From positions 434,001 through 498,000 of the forward strand of contig JAJFZO010000863.1 in assembly GCA_021397835.1 (NCBI GenBank): a stretch of 64,000 nt of DNA, in the 5' to 3' direction. Positions within the stretch are counted from its first letter, which is position 1; each line of letters opens with the position of its first letter. Below, in pieces: positions 1 through 14,600 of this stretch. The notes below the pieces were generated by a model. The model was not told the origin of the DNA and did no database searches. It worked only from the letters and a program-made list of their open reading frames with translations. A program made the position numbers and the translations under genes. This DNA comes from Moringa oleifera. Taxonomy: Eukaryota; Streptophyta; Magnoliopsida; Brassicales; Moringaceae.

Positions 1-534
1 CTCCTAACATTCCACCATCACCAATACCATGTATTCTTTCTGCAACATTCTACTCCACCAAATCCATAATTATGCATAAAATTATGTTATCGTCATACAA
101 TAAAAACTCAACATCCTCGCCATTAGTATCTTAATTTTTTTCGAAATTTTTTTGTTATTAACTATTTTATGCAATCAAATGTCAAACCTAGAGGATTCAA
201 CCTTTACATAAGATTTAACTATCTACAACAACTGTGCATAAATCATACCTCTTTAAATGATACATTTTTAATTTTAACAAATTTACCATTATAATCAAAA
301 CATCCTCTTAATCCAAACCACTGACTATTATACAATATTATAATGACATTCTACAATTAAACATTATCATCCATAATATACCAATCATGAAAATCAATAC
401 ATGAAACTTACAACGCAATGCACAAAAAATAAGAGAATCAACACAAGAATCAATAAATCAAGCCACGATGATTCTTGATTACTTTGCGCAAAAATTATCA
501 AGCATTTCATGGGACCAATTTATGACATTACTAA
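1..534. other. AT-rich intergenic flank
   Basis: The left edge of the window is AT-rich and has no open frame, splice pattern or RNA motif that I recognise. Nothing can be assigned here. It ends at the terminal repeat of the small transposon that follows. Confidence 0.5.
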
Positions 535-1211
535 CATGTTTGATTCGTGAAATGGAATTGAGAGAGAATAAAATAAGTATTCTCTAGAAATAGAAAAGAA
601 AAAGAATTAAAAAAAATAAATATTATTATGTTTAGTTTATCATAATTGAATAGAGTATAAATTTATTTTCATGTGTTTGGTTTACCAAAAGATAAGGTAA
701 GAAAGTAATTGAAATAAGTTTAAAAAACCAACGTATTTTTTGACTAAATTAATTATAATTTAATTAATATTTTTTATAAAATTTATTAAAATAATATTAA
801 TTAATTAATATTTTATAATAATAAATTATTATAAAAATAATATGCTAATAACTACTTTTTATTTTGAATATAAATATTACAAAAATAAAATTAATATTAA
901 CTAAATATTTTAGTAATAATAATTTTTTGTAAATTATTTAAAAATAAAAAATTAAAATTTTTATAATTATATACATGATAGTAATTTAAGAATTTTGTAA
1001 ATGATACAATGAGAATAAAAATGTACCTGTTCTTTATTTTCATAGAATAACTATTTTAAAAATTTATTTTAAAATAATTATTTTAAATTTTAAAAGAATA
1101 AAAATTTATCAAAGAATTATAATTTTTTAATAAAAATAAATCAAATGCTGAAAAAACAATTTCATTTGAAATAAAATAAACAAAAGTTCGTATTTTTACG
1201 AACCAGACATG
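535..1211. mobile_element. MITE-like non-autonomous DNA transposon
   Basis: The two ends are imperfect inverted repeats of 18 bp. The left end (535-552) reads catgtttgattcgtgaaa. The reverse complement of 1194-1211 reads catgtctggttcgtaaaa, which matches at 15 of 18 positions. The interior is almost pure A+T, has palindromic stretches (about 715-860) and codes for nothing. Length near 680 bp, terminal inverted repeats and no coding capacity fit a miniature inverted-repeat element. I could not fix a target-site duplication, so the superfamily is left open. Confidence 0.55.
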
Positions 1212-1979
1212 CCATATATGATTTAATTAAAACTCTGCATGATTTTACTTATTAATGAACAAAACTTTTAAAGTTTAGAAGATTTTATCATGTCATAAAA
1301 ATTGACCTAGAAATTGAAAAACTGACATAACTTTATCATTCATGTATTGAAAGTCTAAAAGTCTACACTGCCAAAAAAAAGTTTAAAAGTCTACACAATT
1401 TGATATTCAAAACATGATTTATATAATTTTTACAGTTTAAAACTAAATTGTTGTTCAAAAGCTGGACAATAGTAAATTCACCCAAATTCATTAATCAAAA
1501 TGCATAAATGGTAATGCATTTTTTGTGTTTAAAACAGAAACACATGCTATCCCTTTAAATCAACTAAGACTTTTTAATTTCATATCACAAAGATTTGACA
1601 AAAGCAAATTCCGATTTCATAAAAAAAGCCCTTAAGTCATTATGTGAGAGAAGTTGACTGAAACTCATCAAAATACTGATAATCCATCTGACTATGTTTA
1701 AAAAAACAAAAAAAAAAAACAAGCTTTTAACTTTATGCCAAACTCTTCTTTCTTTTTTAAATCCATTAAAAAGTCAGTAAGTATTTTGACCATTTCATGT
1801 CAATTAAACATTAAAAAATTATGAGAAAGTTTCGTTAAGAAGAGAACGGGTACTATTTTTGGCAATTTACTCACATTTTATATATTATATGTTTCCCCCC
1901 TGCATAAATGTAAAATATGAAAGAGTGCATGCTTTTTCTTTTCCATCAATTTAAAGAAACTTTAGGCTTGGTAATGCAA

Positions 1980-2103
1980 CATGATTCTATTTATTTTCAT
2001 GGGTCACCCTTGATTGACATCTACAACAAATGCGTGTGCATCATGATTCTACTTATTTTGATGGGTCACACTTGATTGACATCTACAACCAACACGTGTG
2101 TAT
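1980..2103. repeat. 62-bp tandem duplication
   Basis: Two head-to-tail copies of a 62-bp unit, 1980-2041 and 2042-2103. Both share blocks such as catgattcta, tgggtcac and ttgattgacatctacaac, with scattered substitutions. The unit is not coding and lies about 0.9 kb beyond the stop codon of the golgin gene. Confidence 0.75.
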
Positions 2104-3004
2104 GACGGAAACCCTCTATAAACATGCATTAAAAGAAAAACATGTTCTTGAGCAAGATAGTGATGAATTTCAATGGGACAAACATGGCAAGGCTACAATA
2201 GCACCCTAGGAACCAGCAAAATGCCGGAGTAATCAATAACTATCTATTAAGTAAAGTCAATTATGGGTATTGACTAAACCAAAATCAATACGATGAATCT
2301 GGAAGAGAAAAAGAGCTTCATACAGCATAAATCAAGGAACATTGAAAAATTACTATGGGGAGAAGACCTCATAAACACAAGAGATTGTCATATTCATCCA
2401 CAAATGAGCTCCACAGTCCTATACCTAATACATCTTTTCTCATTATTCCAAGTTAGTCATGAGCAATTGATCTTTTAAAATACACAGACAAATATTCTAT
2501 TCCAACCAGCAACTTCTTTGCTGATAAGAAGGATTAATGCTTTATAGACTTATAAATGAAAGCATCATTTCATTAAGAAAATGGACTACATTTCCAGCAA
2601 CAAAAATAATTTTTAAAAAACTACAGTATGAATTAAAATTGCAAGAAGCTGGAGTATGGGTCCTTTACCGGATGAACCTAACACAAATTAATGGGAACAA
2701 CGATGATAATTGTCTTTATTGATTAAATCAGATCAATTAGAAGTTGAGAATCAGTTTCAAGTAGCACAAAGCCATTTGTCACATTTAAGTTTGAGCTATA
2801 CAACAAATTTCCCTATCTTACAATACATATATAAACTTTGCCTGAAGGCATCATAATTTTTTATGACAGAAAGACATGCGCAGAACACATACTTCAAATG
2901 ATTGCGTATAGAGCAAAAAAAAAAAAAAAATTAACAGCCAACTAACTGAATATTCTAAAAAACTATACCATCAACATTACATGTAGCTGCAAAATCCCAT
3001 TCAA
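2104..3004. other. 3' flank and probable 3' UTR of golgin gene
   Basis: AT-rich sequence between the tandem repeat and the stop codon of the minus-strand golgin gene. The part next to 3004 must hold its 3' UTR. The short open frames at 2293-2478 and 2537-2722 have no recognisable protein features and are not called as genes. Confidence 0.4.
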
Positions 3005-6000
3005 CTAGGAGTTTCCCATTGATGAACTCATTACATGGATCTGCAAACCGATACATGGAGATATAAGAACTAGATGGAAGAAAAGCAATGAGATGGAGAG
3101 ATAAAAATCCACCAAAGATTTTGAGGAAAAGAATACCTTATTGACTAGCAGGTTAACTTGCTCCCTGTACATTTCTTTCAAATCAACAATATCAGCACGG
3201 AGTTCCTCCAGCTAGATATGCAGCCACTTTCAACAGTCAGGACATTACTAATAATAAAACTTCTACACACTGTTATGATTCCAGCATGTACAAAGAGGAC
3301 AACCAAGAAAATTGCAAAATGTGCACTTGGTGCGACAGACAATCTATTAACCATATTGATCAGGCATAATTCTTTAGTTCAGCAATAATCATTGAGCATC
3401 TTACAGGGAAAAAAAAAACAAAAACAAAAACTTAAATATGTTTTGCGCCCCTAGTAACATTGAAGATATCTGCCCCATCATTCCTCTCACAACAAACTGA
3501 TGCTCTCACACCCTTGCATTCAATAGCTTCAAAAATTCTTCATTACCAGACAGAACTTCTAGGACCAATAGTAAAAATCAAAATTACAGTTGCTAACATC
3601 TTGCTGCTTCTAGTCTGACTAAAGCCTTATGCAATGCAAAGGACCCAATAACCATATGAAATCTACAAAGCAAAAAAGAATAGAAAAGAATTACAGAATC
3701 TATGGCAAGTTGGTCTGTGAAGCCTATACTCTCTCTCTGCAATCCGAAGCACAGGGATTGAATATTAAAGATCATAATCCAAGGAATCTTGACCACCAGC
3801 ATAAATCCTAATTACAATCCTCCACTTATCAACTGGCTATTTGTTTCCATTATCCACTGAGGTGAGAAGACCTAAGTTGCATGACATGCATCACATCCCA
3901 CAACTGACAAGCTTGCATTCAACATTCATCGCTAAATTGTTAATTTGCTAGCAGGGGAAAGGAAGCCAAACTGGAGAATTATATGTACCTCCTCGTCACG
4001 CTCACCCATCAGCTCCAGTGCAGCAGAGTGCCTCCGTCTTAGTGCTTCTAGCTCTGCCCTTATGCCAGGCAGCAAGGCAGCCTCAACCCGTAATTTTTCA
4101 CACTGCAGGCAGACAAGCAAAATTGACAATTTGGGAATTTTGGAACCAAATGACGTGAAGAGGAGCCACCTAGCCTTTTGATAAGAATAAACTTATATCT
4201 TAACTCACCTGTGCTGTCATTTTGACTAACTCCTCAGCCAGAGAGTCACGGATCGATTCCATTGATGCCTGACATGAATTAAAAACAGTAACAGTCAATT
4301 AAAAGTCATTATCATTTGAAAACCCATAATAACTAAAATAATCAGCTACCAAAATTATCAAAACGGCAATCACAGCAGTTAGAACACAGCCCGAGAACAA
4401 GTAATGCAACAATAGCTACACAGAAGGAGTTGAAAAAATGTTAGATACCAAACGAGACATATATGATGCAAGTTCCCCCTCTTTCTGACGAAGTGTTGCT
4501 TCAAAAGCGCTAGGTGTCATACTCTTCATGTAGTATGAATTCATGGTTGCCTCTCCTATGTTCCTCCTTTCAGAAGAACCATCAGACAAGTCTAAAGATG
4601 TTTGTAGAAAATAGCTCTCCTCCATGCTGCCAATACTGCTAGTACTAGAGAGCTTGCGAGGCAAGCCTCCTGCAAGAAGTGAAAAGGGTGAAGAACATAA
4701 CAAGAAAGTGAACATGAGTGAAGTCATGGCATAATCCAGCATACCATTTTCAAATGCAGAATTTTGCCTTGCTACTGGGGTTTGATCAGATACAGCTGTA
4801 AAGTTCATACGAGTTGTCCTTTCTAAATCCAACCGAGCAGCTTTCTCCCTCTCTATTTCCTGCCAAAAGTGAGGAGCTTTATTCAGAACTCAAATATGAG
4901 ATTGCATAGAAATAGGATGAGGTTTCTCTCCAAATATGCAGAGTAAATTCTTAAACAATGTCTAACTCATCTTTGAGCTCCCCATACATGAACTAAGCAG
5001 AGGAATATCAAAATAAACTCAAAAGAATATGTGCAACCAGGACATGCTCAGATTGCCAAATAAAAGCCAGGTTTAACAAGAGACTATTCGATCTAATATA
5101 TAATGAAGTTCTCTGTGCATCACAAAGTTCAAACACCTCCACCTTCTATTAATTCATTGGTCACAGAAGATACATTTAGTTGAATTGATTGCTTCAAGCT
5201 AATGATGGAAAATGCTATAACAAACCTAGTAGAAGTCAAATTTCAAATAGAAACAAGAAAAACAAAGAAAGAAGAAAGAATATGTAAAATTAATTGCACT
5301 GAATAAACTCACAAGCATTACTATAAGCATTAGTTCAAGTTAAATAAAAAGAAAACGCAGGACCTGCTGAAGAAGTTCCCTGTGCATAAGTGCATCCTGC
5401 AAATCTTGCTTATGTTTCCGCCGCAATTCCTTAATTTCTTCTTCAAGCTGATTCACACGACCTTCTTGAGTGTCAGCTTCCTCCTTTGCTGCCAGGTACT
5501 CTTGCCTATTTTCAGCTGCTCTCTGTCTCTCTTTTTCCAGGGACCTACTAAGCTGTGTCTGCTCTGCTCTAAGGCATGAAATCTGTAAAAAATACCCTGG
5601 TGTAAACTAATATTTAAGAAAAAGGTGACTTAATTCGAGATTCCAAATAGAAAGCAGAAAAACCTGAGCTTCAAGGACATTAATCCTAGATAAAGTCTGA
5701 GATAACCGTTCATTCACAGATCGTTCTCTTTCTTCAGCACCAGCAGCTTTGGCCTCTGCTTCCTGTAGATCCAATAAATACATAACAAAAATAGAGCAGA
5801 TATGCAAGTTTCCAGATCATATGATAACTAGTACCTGCAGTCGAGTATTAAGTGATCTTTCAACAGCAGCCCAAGCTTCTGCTCTTCTAGCAGTTGTTTC
5901 CTACATTATAAAGCCAATCAATTCAAGATAATTAAATCAAAGAACCAGAATTCAAGCTGCATAAAGACCTCAATAAATTTCTAAATATGCAACACAGAGA

Positions 6001-9000
6001 GAGAGAGAGAGACTCACCTGCATAGCTTCAATTTGCCTTAAGAGAGGCCTCGTAGATTCAGGAACTTGAGTTACCAATTCCTCACATCGCCGTTCACTCG
6101 CCTACAGAAGAAAATAAACAGAAGTGACAGCAATAAAAATATATATTAGCATATAAATGAAAAAACAGATATAGGAAGCACCACGGTAAGAAGTGCCACC
6201 TACTTGATACCGTTTTTGAAGATCTTCAATGTCTCTGCGAAGCATATCTTCTCTGAAAACTGCCTACAACATCAGAGATCAACAAAATTAATAACCAATA
6301 TTCTTGGAAGTTTCTAGATCAAACCACTAACTTCAATGAGTAAACCAAACTACCTGCTGCTCCTTCCTACTTAAAGTTTGCCTCAATTCTTCAAGTGCCT
6401 GAACTAGCATGCCTTCACGTTCCTCAGCCTCCCTCAGACGACTTTCTAATTCAGTTCTGGCTTCACTGTTGGCACGTGCCTCAGCTAATGCTTCAGCCTC
6501 CTTGGCTGCAGTCAAAGCAGATGTGTAATAATCTTTCTGAGCTGCAAGTTCTGCTTGGTGTTTTTCTATTGTTTCTTGCAGCAACTTCTCTGTAGCTGTC
6601 TTGTCCCTCTTGATACTCTCCACTTTATTCTCTTCAACCTGGACTAGGAAAAGATAATGCAAAAATCAATAAAATAGGAACCTCCCAATATACCAGCAAA
6701 TATGGAAACTCATTAAATGGCATCTCCTTTTCAGATCAGTATATTTCAATTTGAAGTGTAGTATACTTTTCTACAATCTAACAGAATATTTGAATGACTG
6801 TCTGCTACAAAGGACTTATAAGCTCTTAAGGGATTTTAACGTCAATTACACCAAGCTATTACTATTAAAAACAACAAGTGACATTACAAAACAATGAAAA
6901 CCAGTTCAGAAGCATGAAATGTCGTCCAATCAAAACTAAAGCCTCACAAGGCATATAAACATGCAAATTACTTGGCACGAAGAGCCATAATGTTATAAAG
7001 CCATTTTTCAGTCAACAAAGCCTGAAAACAGAATGAAGTGCCATCCATTTTCATGCTATGAAGTTTCATAAGCTCTCCAATCTATTTATGTATTACTAGT
7101 ACAAGACCTCACTATTTTAGGCCCAAAAGCTTCCACCACATGCTAATTCCTTTTAGTGCATGAGTGAACTGTTTTCTTTCTTTTTGATAGTCAAATATTA
7201 AAACAGCACGTGCAAGACTAAAGCACAGAAGCATGGTAATTTATTGGACCCATTGATGAACCATTGGGAGGAGTGACTATGATTGCATGGGTAAAATTAA
7301 TGACTTCTTCACTTTTTCATGAGCACCTTTTAAAAATTATTGAAATGCAAAGCATAAAACTCAATATTAAAAATCAAAAAGATGCACTCTTTTTTTTTGC
7401 TTTTTATTGTTATGCAGTTAAAGAACATTAACAGATGTAGAGAATAATATTTCAGATGACAAAAGAATGCATTGCTCAAAAGTCGAAAATACACCCATTT
7501 TAAATCTACTATAAATTAAGCATTATAACTTACAGATATAATCATTTTAAAGGAGTTGGACATTTGAAGCTTTCAATATGTAGCATTTAATTATTTTTTT
7601 CCCTAACACAAACCTTTTGACATATGATAATCATTCCGTATACAAAGACTAAGAAATTTTAGAGCCAAATGCCTTACACTTCCAATATCTGTAAGTTTTT
7701 TCCAATTATATTGAAACAATGTTGCCCTGACTCAAGTTCAATATACTGTCACAAAATAACTACCTTCTTTTATGGACACATGCTATCTGTATTATATTGC
7801 CAAAAGAAGATATGACAGTTTTCAAACAGTGACCATAAAAACAATGAAGATATGTTTTTTATTTTTAGAATTTCTTACATTAAGTTATAATTTTCATTTA
7901 TATAATACACTTATCATAACTAAACTAGTATACTTACTATCATATTTTTACATATGACAACTAATACTGTTATGAGATGAATTAAAATATCCAAAGCATG
8001 GAACAGGTCTACTAATAGTCTCATGATCACTAAAGAAAAATAGATACACTGCTTAGCAATAATCATTGCATATATCATGATGTGAAAGAAGGTTTTAAGA
8101 AGTCAGATTTTTTATGTTTAGAATTCTGTTACTTTAAGCTATAAAGTTCATTTATATAATATACTTATAGTAACTAAACAAAGTATACAATATCATATGA
8201 CAACTAATACTCTTATAAGATGAATTAAAATATTCCAAGCATGGAACAGGTCTACTAATAGTTTCATAATCACTGAAGAAAAAACAGATATGGTGCTTAG
8301 CAGTAATTATTGAACTATAAAGTTTTAAGAAGTCAATTACCTGAAGCTTAGTAACTAAGCCTTTCTTCTCTTCTTCAAGCTCTCTAATCTATGTCTCACG
8401 AAAGGAGAAGAACAAGAAAGAAAGAGAGATAATTAGAGAAGCAAGAAGAAATAGGATTAGTGATCAAGGAAAAAAAAATGAATAAATATGCTGGCAGACC
8501 TGAGCCCTTAGCTTCCTTATTTGAGATTCTTGAGCAGCCTGCTTTTTTGAGAGCTCTTCACCTGAAATGATGTTTTAACTTTTCTTTTAGGATGGAATAT
8601 GCACTTTATATTAAAATTAATATGGCATTTAATACTTGACAATCTTTAGATGCAAAAGACAAAAGAAGCAAAACAACGTTCAATACTTGACATCTAAAGT
8701 TATTTAAAATAAGGTAAGCCAACATGGACACTAGCGGAGCAGAAGAAAATTTAAACTTACCAGTTGGCAGCTTTTAATAAATTATGACCCTAAAACAAGA
8801 ATACTGAAGTCCGAAAGCCCAACAAAAACATATTTCTCAAGCAGAAAAAACGAGATTTTGGTTAGGATGTTTCAAAATCTTTTGAAGCTTCAATAATAGC
8901 GCAGAGTAAATACCAAGATGTTGGGTAAGTTCAGAATTCCTGTCAAAATTTTTAGAAGATTAAGATTTGCTTCAAGTTTTCAAGTTGAAATTGCCTAAGA

Positions 9001-11563
9001 ATCCATCATTCAGATAGATCATCACTTAAACATGGGCCATACTTAAGAATCCTTTACTATCCTAAATTCTCAAAAATCAATTGAGATGTGTACAAGCAGC
9101 TAGGCCACATGGGATTACTTCAGCACATCTGATACAGTATCACCCATAATATCAGTAGAACAAACACTCCAGGCCTAACCGCATCAACAAGGAATAAAAG
9201 ATTACTGATGCCAAACTGCAAGCATGGAGCCAATATGACACATTCACCACCATCTCATGAGAATTAAATTCCTAGCCCAGAAGCTAGAGTTAATCCCATT
9301 TTGAGGCAACTGCATCCATAGAAAAATGGAGATGATGCTTCTCCAGGCCCAAAAAAAGAGAATGAATCTCTGAGTGCATGCAATTTCTTGCAGGAACCAA
9401 CGAATCCTTAATCGGAGTGACTTCAAGTCACTGGTCTCCCCTCCACTCTATTCTACCTCTATTCCCCAAAAAGCAGCACTTTCCTTTCTGAGATATTTCA
9501 CCAGGTTTGGATCCTGCTGAAACTAACTCAGACCAGCATTCAGGTTATGTCAGCCAATTCACTCCAATTAGGCAGCTGGGCACCCCACGTCCACCCAACA
9601 CCCCCCCCCCCCAACCAAAACAAACCCCCTCCTCCAAAAAAAAAAAAAAAAACAAGCACCCCTTAACAAGACAAAGTAAAAAGAGGGAATATTTGGTACT
9701 TCAAAGTCTATCTTATGACAGTGACTGTTTCCAACTGACAAGAAGGTTATCCATGGTCACTGGAACAATCACCCATCCTTGAGTCTCCATACCCTAAAAC
9801 ACTTAACTACAGCTACATTGCCCATCTCAAAAATTTTGGGTTACCATGTATGCCTAGTTCACATGTGGTAGTACACTTTTCTCATGCTATTAGCCTCTAG
9901 TAAGCATTAACCGTGCAATTGTAATTAATTTGTGAAAATACCCCTAAAAGAAAATGTAGCACCCATTAAAACAAATAATTTCATATGCCTTATCAAATCA
10001 AGTACAAAAAGATTAATCACATTTTAAAAAATAACATAAGACATACAGAAGGAATATGATATACACAGTTAAAGAGTTTCGAGAACTCTACCTTCAGCCA
10101 TAACTTGATTAATTATTTCATCTTTTTCCTTCAAAAGGGCAGCTGCATCACTTTTTTTGCTCTGCTCTCTCCTAAGTGTATCTCTTTCCTTTGTAAGAGC
10201 ATAAACCTACAATCATATGTGCCGAACAATCACAGTTTGAAAGAAACAATGACTTGAATAAACAATAGATTTGAGCTAAAAAATAAAACAGAGGAGAGGG
10301 GGGAGAGGAGAAAAGCAATGCTTTTTTGTACGGCAAAGACAATCAACTTCTAAAACTCACATTCTCTTTGGAAAATATTATAAACAGAATACACATTAGC
10401 TCAATTCCACCAACACATGCTCCACAATATTCATACCCAACAACAATTTGATCCAACCTTGTCCTTACTATGACATGAGATGCCATTCCTTTCCTTATCA
10501 AATCTGTAGCATGTATTAAGATGAAAAACATTGGAAATAGGCAAAAAATTACCCACTGACTTTTTGAAATGGAGAAAATCCATGAGCCCCCTGAAAAGGG
10601 ACATAAGGACTTTGTTGCTAAGTTGTAACATGTATCACACAATATGAAATCACATGGCGACTCAAGCAGACATGCTATTCGGAGGAAAATTTTCAAAATT
10701 TTGAAAAACATCCATGACGAATAACAACCAAGCATGTCAAAAAAACTAGCAGAGAATGAACTATAATGGCTACCCATTCAACTTGGTTAAATTTAAGAAG
10801 AAAGGAAGCCATATCTATTAATTAGACTGGAATGTCCAATATGACATCTATGTGATGAGAAATACAAACAAGAAATTTGGCTAAAGGACAAAATGAAAAC
10901 AAAAAGGCTTACCTTCCTTTCAAGAGTAGCAACCCTTTGGTGGTATTCCTCTCGCAAGGACTCAATTTCTGCTTCATTTGGTTTTCTCTGTTACAGGACT
11001 TATGGTCATTAGAATCTAAAAATTAGAGGAGGAGAAAGGGAGAATGGGGGCATATCTCCAAGAAATAGGATTATCGATCCTTAATATACTCAATTGTAAG
11101 ATTTATGCAGTCATATGGGAAGAAGAATGTAATAAATTGGTCCAATCATCAAAAAAGTAAGGAAGGGTAACCGTAAATTGCATTTGGAAACAAGCAAGTG
11201 ATGATTTCATGAGACAAAACACTTACAATGAAGATCTAATATTAAAGCTTTACTATAGTGAATATAGAGAACGTAGATTAGAATTTTACACATAGGCATT
11301 TCCCGCATGTATGCAGTAGAAAGTAAATGCACTATTTAATTATTTAGCTGTACTGCTGCAGGAGAAACTTTGGAAGATGAATGACATGGTTGGACATAAT
11401 GTGGTACATGGAAAACATCCTTCGGCATAAAAGCCTAGAACAATCATAAATCTTGGAGATTCATGTATAACGCCAAGGTGATTTCTCATAAATGACAGTT
11501 GAAGAAATTAAATGACCAAGCTTCGACATAGCATTTTGGTTTAAGTCTCTATCACTTTCAAGT

Positions 11564-11602
<39 letters not shown>

Positions 11603-14600
11603 TACAAAAACATATATATATGTATGTATGTATATATACATACAAAAAGAAAAACAAAAATTTCTAAAGCTACATTAACCTTTCATGTTATGTTACTTCT
11701 TGTAACATGGCTACTTTACACCCATTTCCAATTCTTAGAGCTAGGAATTCAGAAGGCATTCCAACCACCAACCTATTTGATAACAGAAATATTTTCACCA
11801 CCATCATGAACACAATGAAAAAAGTTTTGTTCATCTTTTTCTATAAAAGCCACAAATATCTATATTTAAATCCACTAAGTCTAGAGGCCTCCTAAGAATT
11901 TTAAATGTGATTTTCAGCTTTGTTAAAGAAGGGGAAACGTATGTTGAATTTTACAGTTTGGTAATCCCTCCTGCAACATAAGAAGATGGTATTTCGAATG
12001 ACCAACACAAGCCACCACTTAGACACATGATTCAGCAGCAGATGAGGCTCCAAGTGTACTTCAGAAAGACATGCTACTATGTGGATTAGAGATCAATTAA
12101 GGTGTTGATGCTTTTAAACTAAGATGGAAACCAATTTAGTTTTTCATGTAGCAGTGCACAAACCCTTGTCATCTCAAACTAAAAACATAAAACGAAAAGA
12201 TGTTGTCGAAGAGAGTACCAGAAGAAGCAAAGAAAGAAGATTCTACCAAGGGAATACCTAAGTTTTCTTTTTTTGGGGGCTCGGTTTTCTTTTCAGCTTT
12301 GGCACTTACCCTGCATGTTCCCTACCTATACAACTAGACCACCTTTGCACTCTTCCAATTGTATTAATTATGGAAGGACCACAAGAGCAAGAAATAGGTA
12401 CTTGAAACATAATCAATCAACAGAACAGAAGAGCTTGTCACTGAGACATCATGCAAATCACACTAAATAATAGCAAATCGTGTATAATTGCAATAACATA
12501 TATTGAAGTTAGAAAAATAATAGAACTCTTCCATACCTTCAAATCCTCAATCACAGCTTTCAGATGCTCATTTTCATTCATCAACTTTGCAATTTCATCA
12601 GCTTTTGCCTGATAATAGAACAGTAACATAATCGGAGCGTTAAGAACCATATAGATCTAATGAGATAAAATGTCCAACAAGATGATATATGATGAACAGA
12701 AAAATAAGAATAAACTACAAATTCTTGGAACATGAAGTTGAAATACACTAAAATGCAGAGAATGGAAAAAGACTTCCTCTGAGAATATGCAGGGATCGAA
12801 TAAACTAAAGAATGAACTCTATACTACAAATATGCAGCAATTTTTGGTCATTGTCCCAATTCATTTAAGAAACTGTAGAAAGTATGATACCATCTTGGTG
12901 ATATAACTTGCATCAATGGAGCATAATTATCTGAGAAGAACAGTGCACAAGCCCCCCCCCCCCCCCCCATATTGTGCTGGCGTCTTATAAAACAAATGAG
13001 GTCAAATCAATGCCCTAATACTCAAACCATGTTACATATCTTTGCACGGAATGTAGTTCACTAAGTTGGGATAAAATGGAAAATTGAGGTACATTAAAGA
13101 TAGAAACTTTGGCAGGCTATAGACAACCACTAGCAGATTTACCTTCAGGTTCAAATCAATCAATGTGGGAAGGATCAATACAAAAAGTCATATGCACATG
13201 GAAAAAAAAGGTTCCTACAAACATCTGGCTCTTACGATAGGCTTAAGGTTAGTCCAAAAAAGAAATATTAAAAAGAAGGACATGAAAAAGAAAGAGAAAA
13301 GAACACTCATAAGAATTGACAGGGGAAAAGAAGAAGAAGAATTGAAAGCTTGTATCATCAAATGCAAAGCTAAACCCATTAGCAACTTCAACCCCTCCAT
13401 TTTGCACATATTGGTTGCAAACAACAATCCAGTCCTGAAAGTTAAATGATGGAACACATAGGGCATGTGTGGATATATTTTCCGTTTTCCTGTTTCCAAA
13501 ACAATATTCTTGGAAACAAGAACTGAAAACTGTTTTCTGTTAATTTCTAGTAAGCACATGCTTGGTCAGCTACGAATCTCAAATAGTTTTAATTTTCATA
13601 CTCTGGTAATAAACAGGGGTATATTTTCACGAGAAAATATGTATTTTCCACTTCTAAACATGTTTCTTTTTTTTTCTGTGCCTAAAAATTATACAGTCAA
13701 CACATTAGCTTTCAAGCTGAATGCACACCTTTCCTAACATAAATTTAACTATGAACTCCATGTACCTGAGCTTGCCTTGCAGCACCCTGCAATGCTGTTT
13801 CCATCATTTTCATCTCCATCTTCACCTTCTCTAGTTCAAGTACTGAATCTACAGAATCAGACACATTTGCTGCCGACCTCAAACGCCCACCTTTACCCAC
13901 GTCACTATCATGCACTTTTGAATCCATTGAAACAGCTTTGATGTTTATATCACTTTCAAGAGAAACTGATTCTGGAATTGTCCCAGAAACCTCATTTGAA
14001 GGAACTGCATTGGGCAAAGGAAATTCACCGGTAGTCTCACCCTCCTCAACGCTAACAGAATGAGAACCAGAGAACTCATTCCCACCTCCAGCATTGTTAT
14101 ATCTTGACTCTTCAGCCTTTACAGGAGAACCCATTTCCAAGGTTTTTTCAGCTGGTGTTTCCTGTTCATCTTTGCTTTCATGTGCAGCAACCACATTCGC
14201 CTCATGTGGCATGAGGGCATGATCTCCAACTTGTTCTGCATCAGCAGCTTCTGACTTGGCATCCACCAACTCTGAATTCTCAGGGTGTGCCACTTCCAAG
14301 ATCTCTTTCTGTTGAAGTTTGTCAGTGGAATCTGATAACTCAACATTCTGAGCAGTGGATTCAGGAGGCTCAACAGAGACCAAATGTGGACCTGATAGTT
14401 CAACATTTTCAACAGTGGATCCAGATTTGTTGGGATCTGTGGGTACGATATCGGCTCTTTCTGGCATCTCCGGATCCTTATCATCTTTTACTGTCTTAAG
14501 CACTTCCTTTTCTTCTTCATCAGTTGCTGAAAATGCTGAGCTCTCAATTTCAACCCCTACTTTCTCCTCAACTTTAGATGGATGCTCTGAAGACTCAGCC

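Noticed and set aside
10343..10777. 144-codon open frame on the minus strand
   Set aside because: It lies wholly in the golgin intron between exons 5 and 4, on the same strand as the gene, and has no family features.
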